NCBI GenBank assembly: GCA_947498785.1
Contig: CANMLS010000007.1
Span: forward strand, 1 to 64,000
Direction of reading: 5' to 3'
DNA: 64,000 nucleotides
From: an uncultured Aquimarina sp.
GTDB lineage: Bacteria; Bacteroidota; Bacteroidia; Flavobacteriales; Flavobacteriaceae
Below the pieces are notes generated by a model that was given only the letters and a program-made list of their open reading frames with translations, had not been told where the DNA came from and searched no databases. Position numbers and translations under genes: made by a program. Below are positions 26,108 to 35,941 of this stretch, piece after piece. Within the stretch, counting starts at the first letter, position 1. The number at the start of each line of letters is the position of its first letter.

Positions 26108-28660
26108 TTAATTCGGCCCCATTGGTAAAACATACCTAGGTAGCTTAGTTTTTATTGATTCTTTATTGATATATAAGTATCCTGCTCTGTTTTTTCGCTC
26201 TCCAGACTCCAGAACATATTCAAGTACATAATAATATGTTCCTACAGGTAATTCATCAGTGTTTTCTATAGTTGTTCTTCCATTAGAAATTCCTCTAAAG
26301 AATTTATCATCTCTTCCATGATCTTTTGCTTCATATACTTTAACTCCACATCTATTATAGATCTCGAACTTGTTTTCTAGTCTTTCTATTCCACTAATTA
26401 TAAACACATCATGAACTCCATCACCTTTTGGTGATATCCCTGTAAAGATTGTTATTCCATCTTCCCCTCCTGTTGGAGGGACATTAGGTTCTAAATAATC
26501 AGGAATTCCATTACCATTAGGATCAGGGTTTTCATCTACTGTAAGAATACCATCTACATCCAGATCCAATGAATCCAGAATGAAATCATTATCAATTACT
26601 GATGGTGCCAATGGACAAGCAAAACCATCATTACTTGTAGTTATCGCAGTATTATTTAGCAATGCTTCAGAAGGTGTTACCGTTGTATAATCATTAATGA
26701 GATATAAGCCACTATCATTATAAGATACATATAATCGATCTTCTGCATCCATAAATGCCGCACCAAAGTTGGTTGCAGTTGGTGTTGTTAATCCTTCTAC
26801 CAAACTTTTTTCTAATGTAGTTAGATTCCAGATATTTATTTCTCCATTGTTATTTACACCATATATACTTCCATTAATGAAAACAACGTCATTCATATTA
26901 CCTGTTGGTAAAGTTGAACCACCGAGACCTGTAAATATTCTAGGGACTAAAACCAGAGTTCCCCCTACCGTTTGTGAAGATAAATTTTCTATCCTGTGAT
27001 ATTCATCTCCTATGTTGATCCACAGGTTATCACTGTCATCGACATCACCAGATATCCCTCCAGATGTAAAACCCGAAATTAGGCCAAGATCTTCGATAAC
27101 TCCATCAGCCCTTACACGAATCAAGTGTCGATTTATAGGGCTTGCCCCTCCTCCTTTTCCTATAGCGTACACATAATCATCTATATGATTATACCCCATC
27201 GCATTGTAGAGATTAGTAGTAGCAATCGGAGCAGAATATTCTCCAGTTATCGGATTATAACTTTTCAATTCTCCTGCAATAATCTGATAAAGCGTACTAG
27301 GACAGCTAAAAGGTGTTAATGAGCTCACGGGTCCACAAATATTATTATCTCCAGCATCAGTTACCGCTGCTGTTATATTTTGAGGGCTTCCTGTTACGGT
27401 AGGCTCTCTATCTTTATTTACTATATCTCCCAAACTATTATCCCCATCCAGATCGCCAACTATAAAAGAATCTGTTCCTTCTAAGGCATCAGGACAACTG
27501 TCCCCATCACTATCTGCAGATTGAAAATCCTGCTCATCTGCCATATCTGTATCGGTTATTGTATAATTTATCGTTCCTGAATCTACTGGAGTCTCTACTC
27601 CGTCAAAAAGACCATTAGCCACTGATCCGGTATCCTGTCCTGTAATCCTACCATTAGTTTGTGTTAATCCATGACCGGCTTCCACCACATCATAAATGCC
27701 ATCATTATCACTATCTAGATCAAAAAAATCAGGGATTCCATCACCATCTGTATCAAAAGCAACTTCTACTGTTCCATTAATATTTCCGATTGCTGCCATA
27801 GCATCATCATCTAAATAAGCGAATACCAAATCTGAGTCTCCATCAACATATGGATTTGAGGGAGATTCATCTATATTAGTTAATCCATCTCCATCCAAAT
27901 CTAAATCAAGGGGATCTAAGTTGTTATCATTATCCCGATCCATTGCTGATGAGGCTAGTGCACAGGCAAATCCATCATTACGAATAACATTTTGTGTATT
28001 GGATAAAAAGGTAGCAGAAGGAGTAGCTGTAGTATAATTTTCTATAAGATATAATCCTCCATCATTGTTAGATATATAAAATCGATCGCTACTATCTGCG
28101 AACACTACACCATAATTATCACTTGGAGCAGTGGCAAGTCCTGTAATCGGAATAATACTTCTATCCATGGTAATTAAATTCCATATATACAAATTTGTTC
28201 AGTCTACCCCATAAAATGCTCCGTTGATAAATGCCAAATCCAATGGATTCATTTGTCCTGGATTTTGCTTGTAATTGAACGCAAAACTTGAACTTAAAAG
28301 CTCATTTTTCATATTTATATCAAGGGAGGCATCAGAATTGATGGTTTTTAAGTGATCAAAATTAGAAATTGAACTCAGGTTATAAATATCATCGATGCCT
28401 TTTAGAGAAAAGACAATAACTTGTCTGTTGTTCTCATATATTGTAATGATATTTATTTTTTTATTTTTAGTGTAACTTCCCTCTACGGAAAGGCCTAATG
28501 AGCTATGTAAAAAAATACCAACAAGCAGGAAATAAACTCCTAATAAAAAAAGCGTAATTACTCCAAATACAAGAAATGTATTGTGTTCAAATATAGTATT
28601 AGTTAATTTTGAAGAAAAAAGTTTTGGTGCAACTTTTGGTATATACAAAAATGGCCTCAT
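26108..28660 (-). pseudogene. T9SS type B cargo protein (gliding motility C-terminal domain), interrupted by a stop
   Basis: One frame of 851 codons from ATG 28660 to 26108, broken by an in-frame TGA at 28201-28199. Upstream part: positively charged N-terminus and a hydrophobic segment (TFLVFGVITLFLLGVYFLLV), then the start of a propeller-like repeat ending FINGAFYGVD. Downstream part: the rest of that repeat (IWNLITMDRSI), Asp-rich calcium-binding repeats (DTDGDGIPDFFDLDSDNDG), a second repeat copy (FINGSIYGVNNNGEINIWNL) and a type B sorting domain (GISPKGDGVHDVFII ... EIYNRCGVKVYEA). The two repeat copies align across the stop, so the TGA replaces a sense codon. The protein would be exported and surface-attached if read through. 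Confidence 0.8.
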
Positions 28661-28750
28661 AATGGTTGATTGAATTATATAATGTATCATTATTCGATCC
28701 GATACTTTTGCTGGCTCGTCAAAGTTTAGCAATTGCAGGATGTTTTTAAC
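28661..28750 (-). repeat. Leader repeat of the T9SS cargo gene
   Basis: About 90 bases just upstream of the start codon at 28660, alignable with 22679-22765 and sharing the exact core GGCTCGTCAAAGTTTA (28713-28728). On the minus strand it reads TAAACTTTGACGAGCC, containing an AAACTTTG box close to the -7 consensus, so it may be promoter plus 5' leader. Confidence 0.6.
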
Positions 28751-29358
28751 CTATCTAAAAAAAGAGAGGATATTATTCTTTATATGTTATTTCCATTTTT
28801 TTTATTATTATATATTTTTCTTTAATTATGTTATGTACTATATTCTTTGTCTTATAGATATATATCCTTTATTATTAAAAATTTGGTCGGACACATCCAC
28901 AAAACAGATATAATTATGGTATCCAGCTCTTGTTAAAATGGATAGCGCTATACTATTCTTTACATTTATAAAGGAAAAAAGTATTAACCCATTCATAAGT
29001 AACATAAACCAGTATTATTTTTAGGTTCATTGATTCTATATATCCATATCTAAACAGGGATAAGAATCTAATTTTGACAGATGTAGTACATACAGTTATC
29101 AAAAACCACTTATGACAAAAAGGGGTAAGAAAATAAAATGTCTTGAGTAATTCTTTCTAATGGCAATAACTGTTTAAAGGTTTTGGTTTGTTATATTTTT
29201 TTTAACAATATAAATTTATGTATAAAAATTCAAGTTTAACTACATATAAACATCAAACATTATATGGTTTTAACATATAAAAATCATAATCAACTGATTT
29301 TTAGTTCTAAAAAAACCAAATAAATAAACAAGTAGTATAACACTTAACGTAATTCTAT
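28751..29358. other. AT-rich intergenic region
   Basis: No gene or clear remnant seen between the T9SS locus and the lon terminator. Strongly AT-rich with stops in all frames. Confidence 0.5.
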
Positions 29359-29397
29359 AAAAAAATAAGGGTGATCGTTAACATCACCCTTATTTTT
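29359..29397 (-). terminator. Terminator of lon
   Basis: A 15 bp perfect stem (29361-29375 with 29383-29397) around the loop CGTTAAC. On the minus strand it is GC-containing (AAGGGTGAT/ATCACCCTT) and followed by a run of seven T, 24 bp after the lon stop. T-runs on both sides make it bidirectional in form. Confidence 0.8.
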
Positions 29398-29420
29398 ACC
29401 AAATGGTTTTAAAAGTATTT

Positions 29421-31871
29421 TTAAAGCTTTTTAGCATTCTTAACCTTAGAATTCGTCAACGCTATTTTTAAAACATCTTCCATGTTTTTAACATAATGAA
29501 AAGTCAAACCTTTTAAATACTCAGACTTAATTTCATCAATATCCCGTTTATTATCCTCACAGAGTAATATTTCCTTTATATGAGCTCTTTTAGCCGCAAG
29601 AATCTTTTCTTTTATTCCACCAACGGGAAGTACTTTTCCTCGCAATGTGATTTCACCAGTCATTGCCAGACTTTTCTTTACTTTACGTTGTGTAAATAAT
29701 GATACCAAAGAGGTAAGCATAGTTACTCCTGCGCTTGGACCATCTTTTGGTGTAGCTCCTTCTGGTACATGAATATGTACATTATGAGTATCAAATATTT
29801 CAGGTTTAATACCTAATTCTGCAGCATTTGCTTTGATATATTCCATAGCAATAGTTGCAGATTCCTTCATTACTTTACCTAAGTTTCCTGTTATTGTTAG
29901 GGTTCCTTTTCCTTTAGAAAGAATAGATTCTATAAATAATATATCTCCTCCAACTCTTGTCCAAGCTAAACCAGTTACAACTCCTGCAATATCATTATTT
30001 TCGTATTTATCGCGTTCTAATCGTGGTGCTCCAAGAACTTCTATAACATCTTCATTACTAATCTTTACATTGTACTCCTCCTCCATTGCAATATTCTTGG
30101 CAGCATATCGTACCATTTTTGCAATTTGTTTTTCTAGCCCTCTAACTCCTGATTCTCTGGTATAGCCTTCAATTATCTTTTCTAATTGTGCTTTTCCTAA
30201 TTTTATATGAGTTTTATTCAATCCATGCTCTTCTAACTGCTTAGGTAGTAAATGTTGTTTAGCAATTTCTACTTTTTCTTCAATCGTGTATCCTGTAACA
30301 TTAATAATCTCCATTCTATCTCGAAGTGCAGGCTGAATTGTACTCAAACTATTAGAAGTAGCAATAAACATAACCTTAGAGAGATCAAATCCCATTTCGA
30401 GGAAATTATCATGAAATTCTGAGTTTTGTTCTGGGTCCAAAACTTCTAATAATGCAGAAGAAGGATCTCCTTGATTGCCAACAGAAAGTTTATCGATTTC
30501 ATCAAGTACAAATACTGGATTACTAGTTCCTGCTTTTTTAAGGCTTTGAATAATTCTACCCGGCATTGCTCCAATATAGGTTTTTCTATGTCCTCGAATC
30601 TCAGCTTCATCACGTAATCCTCCTAAGGAGATTCTTACATATTCTCTACCCAGTGCCTCTGCAACAGATTTTCCTAGAGAGGTTTTACCAACTCCAGGAG
30701 GTCCATATAAACATAATATTGGGGATTTCATATCATTACGAAGTTTTAGCACTGCTAAATATTCGATGATACGGCGTTTTACTTCATCAAGACCATAGTG
30801 ATCTCTGTCTAAAACTTTTTTGGCAAACTTTAGATCAAACTTATCAGTACTAAACGTGTTCCATGGTAAATCCAAAAATAGATCCAAATAATTACGTTGT
30901 ATAGAATACTCAGCTACTTGAGGATTCATGCGCTGCATTTTAGCCAGTTCTTTATCAAAATGCTTTTTTACATCATCATCCCATTTTTTATCTCTACCCC
31001 GCACACGCATTTCTTCAATCTCATCTTCATGAGAAACTCCTCCAAGTTCTTCCTGGATGGTTTTCATTTGTTGATGCAAAAAATATTCGCGTTGTTGCTG
31101 GCTCATATCATGTTGAACCTTATTTTGTATATCATTTTTAAGTTCTAATTTCTGGAACTCTACATTCATATACTTCAAAGTAGCTAACGCCCTTTCTTTT
31201 AAATCATTAACCTCTAATAACTTTTGTTTTTCTTCTACAGGAAGGTTAAGGTTAGAAGACACAAAATTGATTAAAAAAGAATTGCTTTCTATATTTTTAA
31301 TGGCAAAAGAAGCCTCTGACGGGATATTTGGACTTTCTTTTATAATTTCTAGAGCCAAATCTTTAATTGAGTCTATTATCGCACTAAATTCTTTATTCTC
31401 CTTAGCTGGTCTAGCTTCGGGAACTTCTTTTACTTTGGCTTTTATATAAGGTATTTCTTCTACCACTTCATCAATATGAAATCGTTTCTTACCTTGTAAA
31501 ATAACAGTAGTATTACCATCTGGCATTTTTAATACTCTTAGAATACGGGCTACAACTCCTACTCTATTAATATCTTTTAAAGACGGGTTTTCTATTCCTT
31601 CTTCTTTCTGAGAAACTACGCCAATTGTTTTATTTCCAGTATTTGCTTCATTAAGAAGTTTTATGGATTTATCTCTCCCTGCTGTAATAGGAATAACAAC
31701 TCCAGGAAATAAAACAGTATTTCTCAATGGTAAGATTGATAATATCTCTGGTAGATCTTCTTTATCTATTTCTTCTTCATCTTCAGGGGTCATCAAAGGT
31801 ATTAACTCAGCATCTTCTTCTATTCCCTGAAATGACAAACTGTCAAGTGTTGTAAATTTGGTTTTCGCCAT
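29421..31871 (-). CDS. lon: ATP-dependent protease Lon
   Basis: 816 residues, the usual LonA length. N-terminal substrate-binding domain (LPLRNTVLFPGVVIPITAG), coiled middle region (QQREYFLHQQMKTIQEELGG), AAA+ module with Walker A YGPPGVGKTSLGKSVAE and Walker B VFVLDEIDKLS, and a C-terminal peptidase domain with the catalytic Ser in KDGPSAGVTMLTSL and Lys in GGIKEKILAAKRAH. Lon is a cytosolic hexamer that degrades damaged and regulatory proteins. Single-gene transcript with a strong terminator downstream. In the minus-strand upstream region TTG (31911-31909), 19 bp and TGACTTTG (31889-31882) form a near-consensus promoter. Confidence 0.97.
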   Translation of the reverse strand: MAKTKFTTLDSLSFQGIEEDAELIPLMTPEDEEEIDKEDLPEILSILPLRNTVLFPGVVIPITAGRDKSIKLLNEANTGNKTIGVVSQKEEGIENPSLKDINRVGVVARILRVLKMPDGNTTVILQGKKRFHIDEVVEEIPYIKAKVKEVPEARPAKENKEFSAIIDSIKDLALEIIKESPNIPSEASFAIKNIESNSFLINFVSSNLNLPVEEKQKLLEVNDLKERALATLKYMNVEFQKLELKNDIQNKVQHDMSQQQREYFLHQQMKTIQEELGGVSHEDEIEEMRVRGRDKKWDDDVKKHFDKELAKMQRMNPQVAEYSIQRNYLDLFLDLPWNTFSTDKFDLKFAKKVLDRDHYGLDEVKRRIIEYLAVLKLRNDMKSPILCLYGPPGVGKTSLGKSVAEALGREYVRISLGGLRDEAEIRGHRKTYIGAMPGRIIQSLKKAGTSNPVFVLDEIDKLSVGNQGDPSSALLEVLDPEQNSEFHDNFLEMGFDLSKVMFIATSNSLSTIQPALRDRMEIINVTGYTIEEKVEIAKQHLLPKQLEEHGLNKTHIKLGKAQLEKIIEGYTRESGVRGLEKQIAKMVRYAAKNIAMEEEYNVKISNEDVIEVLGAPRLERDKYENNDIAGVVTGLAWTRVGGDILFIESILSKGKGTLTITGNLGKVMKESATIAMEYIKANAAELGIKPEIFDTHNVHIHVPEGATPKDGPSAGVTMLTSLVSLFTQRKVKKSLAMTGEITLRGKVLPVGGIKEKILAAKRAHIKEILLCEDNKRDIDEIKSEYLKGLTFHYVKNMEDVLKIALTNSKVKNAKKL

Positions 31872-31881
31872 AAGTATATAT

Positions 31882-31911
31882 CAAAGTCATTTTGTCATTA
31901 CTACAAAACAA
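31882..31911 (-). promoter_or_regulatory. Candidate promoter of lon
   Basis: Minus strand TTG (31911-31909), 19 bp spacer, TGACTTTG (31889-31882), differing from TAnnTTTG at one position, 10 bp upstream of the lon start. The short distance to the start codon is a weakness. Confidence 0.3.
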
Positions 31912-32092
31912 CATTTTTTTTAAAATTTATTTAAATCCACTAAAACTTCATTAAACCTATTAAAACTAGGGTTTTAATATAAGTTCATTATTTATATTTC
32001 AATTGTTATGCCATAAGTATTTAAAAAAAAATATTTTAAAACTGTAACAAATTAAATCAATATATATCTTTATTTAAAAGTAAATCATTTTT

Positions 32093-32641
32093 TTGTCACT
32101 GACCCAACTAAATACTGAGCAACTAATAGCAAAATGTCGAGAGCATGATCAGAATGCGCAGCTCGAAGCATATAATCGTTATTATAAAGCAATGTACAAT
32201 ACAGCATTGAGAATCATAAAAGATAGTGCAGAAGCTGAAGACGTCATGCAAGAAGCTTTTTTGACAGCTTTTACAAAGCTCTCTATGCTAGAAGACAATA
32301 ATATGTTTGGTGCATGGTTAAAAAGAATAGTTATTAATGCGAGTTTAACTGTGTCAAGAAAAAACAGTATTCATCGCGAAGTAGCTATAGAAACTGTAGA
32401 ATATGCTCTTTCTGATAATACAGGAATAGCAGAAGAAGATTTAGCTTCTGTAAAAGTGAATGCTGTACTACATACTCTAACTGAACTAAAAGACAGCTAT
32501 AGCACTGCATTATCATTACATCTAATTGAAGGGTATGATTATGAAGAAATCTGTCAAATTATGAATATATCATATTCTAATTGTCGTACGCTTGTATCGC
32601 GCGCAAAAGAAAGCTTACGAAAAAAATTACAAATTGTATGA
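32093..32641 (+). CDS. ECF-type RNA polymerase sigma factor
   Basis: 182 residues from a TTG start at 32093 (no ATG in frame nearby). Region 2 is seen as YNRYYKAMYNTALRIIKDSA-EAEDVMQEAFLTAF and region 4 as LSLHLIEGYDYEEICQIMNI, with SYSNCRTLVSRAKESLRKKL as the recognition helix. It is a sigma-70 family ECF factor that directs RNA polymerase to envelope-stress type promoters. Its stop overlaps the start of the next gene by 4 bp (ATGA), the classic sigma/anti-sigma arrangement, and two surface-protein genes follow. Confidence 0.9.
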   Translation: MSLTQLNTEQLIAKCREHDQNAQLEAYNRYYKAMYNTALRIIKDSAEAEDVMQEAFLTAFTKLSMLEDNNMFGAWLKRIVINASLTVSRKNSIHREVAIETVEYALSDNTGIAEEDLASVKVNAVLHTLTELKDSYSTALSLHLIEGYDYEEICQIMNISYSNCRTLVSRAKESLRKKLQIV

Positions 32642-33198
32642 ACAATGACAATATAGAAAAGTTATTTAAACAAATGGAGGATCAATTAGACATATACGAA
32701 CCTTCTGCTAATCATAAGGCACGGTTTTTAGAAAAACTGCAAGGTCAAGGTAAAGTCGTTCCGATACAGCCTAAAATGAGGAACTGGTTTACACCAATTG
32801 CAATTGCAGCTTCTGTCACCATTCTGTTTGGAATTGTAACCATGACTTATAAATTTGACCCTAAAGAGGAAGTAGATTTAGCTAATGTTTCACCTCAAAT
32901 GGAAGAAACTCAAAGCTTTTTTACTTCTGCGATTCAGGTACAACTTGAAGAAATCAATAAAATTTCTTCTCCAGAGACAAAAAAATTAGTTGCAGATGCA
33001 ATGTTGCAATTAGAAAAGTTAGAAACTGACTATGAAACCCTAAAAAAAGATCTTTTTCATAGTGGAAATGATAAACGGGTAATTAGTGCAATGATAAAAA
33101 ACTTTCAACAGAGAGCTAGTTTATTAGAAGATGTGCTTCAAAAAATTAATGACATTAAAGAATTCAAATTATCAGAAAATGAAAACTCTATACTATAA
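32638..33198 (+). CDS. Putative membrane anti-sigma factor
   Basis: Start chosen at ATG 32638, overlapping the sigma factor stop by 4 bp; 186 residues. Cytosolic N-terminus (MNNDNIEKLFKQMEDQLDIY), one transmembrane helix (WFTPIAIAASVTILFGIVT, residues ~50-68) and a periplasmic coiled tail (LVADAMLQLEKLETDYETLK). No zinc-binding His-Cys-Cys motif is seen, so it is not a ZAS-type anti-sigma. The role is inferred from position and topology: it would hold the ECF factor at the membrane until an envelope signal releases it. It overlaps the next gene start by 20 bp. Confidence 0.7.
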   Translation: MNNDNIEKLFKQMEDQLDIYEPSANHKARFLEKLQGQGKVVPIQPKMRNWFTPIAIAASVTILFGIVTMTYKFDPKEEVDLANVSPQMEETQSFFTSAIQVQLEEINKISSPETKKLVADAMLQLEKLETDYETLKKDLFHSGNDKRVISAMIKNFQQRASLLEDVLQKINDIKEFKLSENENSIL

Positions 33199-34270
33199 TA
33201 TAATCCTTTTATTATTTATTCCCTCTTTAGTATTAGCTAATAATGGAGATTTAAAGGGTAAATACACCAAGGAAAAGAAATTAAAAAAAGAATTCTCAGT
33301 GAATGCAGATGCTTTACTAAAAATTAGTAATGATTATGGTAATCTTGATATCACTTCATGGAATCAAAACCGAATCGTAATAGAAATCAATATTAAAGTA
33401 AGTGGTAATGATGAAGAAAAAGTTATAAGAAAACTAGAATCAATCGGTGTAGAATTTGATGCTTCCTCTCAAATGGTTAGTGCTAGAACTACTTTTAATA
33501 AAAATGATAATTCATGGTGGGATAAATGGACCAGTGGATGGAATAACAATCTCAATATGAAGATCAACTATACTGTTAAAGTTCCTGTGACCAATAGTAT
33601 CGACCTCAATAATGATTATGGAAATATTAACCTTGACAAAATCCAAGGTACTGCAAAAATCAAATGTGATTATGGACAAATTATTCTTGGAGAATTATTA
33701 GGCAACGATAATTATATTAATATTGATTATACAAATAACAGTACCATAACATACATGAAAAATGGAAGGATCAATGCTGATTATTCTGATTTTGAAATAG
33801 GTAACTCCGATCGAATTGTTCTTAATGCTGATTATACTAAATCAAAGTTTAAATCGATAAAAACTTTAAATTACAACTGTGATTATGGCTCTATCAAGAT
33901 AGAAAACGGAGAAGATATAACGGGGCAATCTGATTATGTAAGCACAAAAATCGGAAGTATTTCTGAGGCATTAAATATAGATTCTGACTATGGATCTATT
34001 GGTATTCAGTCTTTAAAATCTTCTTTTAGAAGCGTAACCATCAAAACAGATTATACTTCTGTGGATATAGGATATGAAAGCGGTTGTAATTTTGATTTTT
34101 CAATCAAAACTTCCTATGGAGGTGTAAAGGTTGACGAAGGTATTACTGTTCAGAAAAAATATGTGAAAAGTTCTAAAAAAGAGTATCAAGGATATCAAGG
34201 TGAGGCAAATAGCGGAAATACAATTAATATTACGTCTAGCTATGGAGGAATTAAACTAAGAAAAAATTAA
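33179..34270 (+). CDS. Secreted DUF4097-like beta-repeat protein
   Basis: Start chosen at ATG 33179 (MKTLYYNIILLLFIPSLVLA), which gives a proper signal peptide and 363 residues. The mature protein is a series of short beta strands with a recurring D-Y-G or D-Y-T motif (ISNDYGNLDI, LNNDYGNINL, INADYSDFEI, IDSDYGSIGI), typical of DUF4097/DUF4098-like right-handed beta-helix proteins. Such proteins are exported and of unknown function, often encoded next to sigma/anti-sigma pairs in Bacteroidota. Probably a target and possibly a signal component of the operon. Confidence 0.75.
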   Translation: MKTLYYNIILLLFIPSLVLANNGDLKGKYTKEKKLKKEFSVNADALLKISNDYGNLDITSWNQNRIVIEINIKVSGNDEEKVIRKLESIGVEFDASSQMVSARTTFNKNDNSWWDKWTSGWNNNLNMKINYTVKVPVTNSIDLNNDYGNINLDKIQGTAKIKCDYGQIILGELLGNDNYINIDYTNNSTITYMKNGRINADYSDFEIGNSDRIVLNADYTKSKFKSIKTLNYNCDYGSIKIENGEDITGQSDYVSTKIGSISEALNIDSDYGSIGIQSLKSSFRSVTIKTDYTSVDIGYESGCNFDFSIKTSYGGVKVDEGITVQKKYVKSSKKEYQGYQGEANSGNTINITSSYGGIKLRKN

Positions 34271-34296
34271 TACACAAATTATAATACATTAACAAA

Positions 34297-35031
34297 ATGA
34301 AAGTGACATCAATTATATTAGGTTTAGCATTATGTAGTATAACTACAGTACAAGCTCAATGGTGGGGAAATGGTAAAAAAATTAATGGTGATGGAAACAT
34401 GACTACCAAAGAAAGAACCACTTCTGATTATGATCAAATTAAGGTAAAAGGTGGTCTTGACGTATCTCTGGTTTCTGGAACAGAAGGAAAAATCTCTATT
34501 GAAGGAGAAAATAATCTTATTGATTATATCGAAACAAAAGTTGAAGGTGATGCATTAAGAATATATGTTCAAAAAGGATATTATTTGAAACCGTCTGTAG
34601 GAAAAAAAATATTAATTACTGTTCCGTTTAAGGATTTGACTCAAGTAACCTTATCCGGATCTGGGAATGTCTATAGTTCAGACACAATTAAAGCTTCAGA
34701 ATTTAAAACAGCAGTATCTGGTTCTGGAGATATTAAACTTATGATAGATACAGATAATACCTATGCCCAAGTTTCTGGCAGTGGAGATTTAGTTTTAAGA
34801 GGAAATACAGATAGTTTTAATTGTAGTGTTGCAGGATCTGGGGATTTAGAAGCATATGAACTGAATGCAAAAAATGCTAACGCTGCCGTATCAGGATCAG
34901 GAGATATCCAACTCACTGCAACTTCATTTTTAAAAGCTCGAGTATCAGGATCAGGAGATATTACATATAAAGGAGATCCTCAAAAAGAAGACAAGAAAGT
35001 ATCTGGATCTGGAGATATTACAAAACGTTAA
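34297..35031 (+). CDS. Head GIN domain protein (DUF2807), secreted
   Basis: 244 residues with a signal peptide (MKVTSIILGLALCSITTVQA). After a GNGKKINGDGNMTTKERTTS segment, the body is a beta-helix with the hallmark S-G-S-G-D or S-G-S-G-N turns (LSGSGNVYSS, VSGSGDIKL, VSGSGDLVL, VAGSGDLEA, VSGSGDIQL and further copies). This is the putative auto-transporter adhesin head GIN domain. It lies last in the sigma operon and is followed by a good terminator, so the four genes probably form one transcript controlled by the ECF factor. Confidence 0.9.
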   Translation: MKVTSIILGLALCSITTVQAQWWGNGKKINGDGNMTTKERTTSDYDQIKVKGGLDVSLVSGTEGKISIEGENNLIDYIETKVEGDALRIYVQKGYYLKPSVGKKILITVPFKDLTQVTLSGSGNVYSSDTIKASEFKTAVSGSGDIKLMIDTDNTYAQVSGSGDLVLRGNTDSFNCSVAGSGDLEAYELNAKNANAAVSGSGDIQLTATSFLKARVSGSGDITYKGDPQKEDKKVSGSGDITKR

Positions 35032-35060
35032 TACAACTATATAAAAAATAAGACAATTAA

Positions 35061-35098
35061 AAAACTGTTTGAAGGAGTTCCCTTAAACAGTTTTTTTT
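35061..35098 (+). terminator. Terminator of the sigma/GIN operon
   Basis: AAAACTGTTT (35061-35070) pairs with AAACAGTTTT (35085-35094); the 14-base loop has an inner AAGG/CCTT pairing. A run of eight T (35091-35098) follows the last G of the stem. Confidence 0.85.
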
Positions 35099-35198
35099 GT
35101 GCTTAATAATCTCTATTTTTGAAAAATATTTATTGTTATTGTTAAATACTAATATAATAAGTATATTTTACTTTAAATTCACCCCAAACAAAACAATA

Positions 35199-35936
35199 TT
35201 GTCATTTTTATCAAAAAAAGATATTCCTTTTTATGAAATTGTTCCTAAAGGATATATAGATATTCATTCTCATCTTCTTCCAGATATAGATGACGGAGTG
35301 AAAACAGTATATCAATCAGCTTATATCTTAGAGGAATTAGAAAAAATCGGAATAAAAAAAGTAATTACTACTCCTCATGTTATTCAGGATGTTTGGTCCA
35401 ATTCATCACAAACAATATCTACCAAACTTAAAGAAATGCAAGAGATTCTTATTTCTCTTAGAATTACAAATATTGAATTATTATCTGGCGCAGAATATAT
35501 GATGGATGATTTATTCTATGATCGCCTAAAACAAAATGATATTTTACCGTTGTACGAGAATTATATCCTTGTAGAGATGTCTACATTTGGCCCTCCTATA
35601 AACCTTAATGAAATATTATTTGAGATTAAGTTAGCTGGATACACTCCAATTCTAGCACATCCCGAAAGGTATTCTTTTTATGAAGATGACCTTAAAAAGT
35701 TTGATGAATTAAAAGAATCTGGTTTTTTATTTCAGCTTAATCTGTTATCTGTTTCTGGATATTATGGAGAAAAGATTAAGTCATTTGCAAAAAAGTTAAT
35801 CGATCTTGACTATATAGATTTTACTGGATCAGATATACATAATTATCATCAATTAGGAATACTACAACAAGGATTCCCTCCTAAAATAGCTAAAAAAATA
35901 ACTGCTTTGATGAAAAAGAATTCAGTTTTTTCTTAA
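35199..35936 (+). CDS. CpsB/CapC-type tyrosine-protein phosphatase (PHP domain)
   Basis: Start chosen at TTG 35199 (MSFLSKKDIPFYEIVPKGYI), giving 245 residues, the normal family length; the frame extends further upstream into the terminator, which is not plausible. Metal-binding PHP motifs: DIHSHLLPDIDDGVK, TPHV, a glutamate in SGAEYM, AHPERY and GSDIHN. CpsB/YwqE phosphatases remove phosphate from the Tyr tail of Wzc-type kinases in capsule synthesis. It is convergent with, and ends 5 bp from, the Wzc gene, which fits this pairing. Confidence 0.85.
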   Translation: MSFLSKKDIPFYEIVPKGYIDIHSHLLPDIDDGVKTVYQSAYILEELEKIGIKKVITTPHVIQDVWSNSSQTISTKLKEMQEILISLRITNIELLSGAEYMMDDLFYDRLKQNDILPLYENYILVEMSTFGPPINLNEILFEIKLAGYTPILAHPERYSFYEDDLKKFDELKESGFLFQLNLLSVSGYYGEKIKSFAKKLIDLDYIDFTGSDIHNYHQLGILQQGFPPKIAKKITALMKKNSVFS

Positions 35937-35941
35937 TCTAC

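Noticed and set aside
23080-28660. Stops and frameshifts in the T9SS locus as plain sequencing error
   Set aside because: Two lesions lie in T-runs and could be errors, but several others do not, and all long genes elsewhere in the window are intact, so real decay is the better explanation. Kept as a point to verify.
35097-35198. N-terminal extension of the CpsB-like phosphatase
   Set aside because: The extension begins in the terminator T-run and would add 34 residues absent from the family; TTG 35199 gives normal length.
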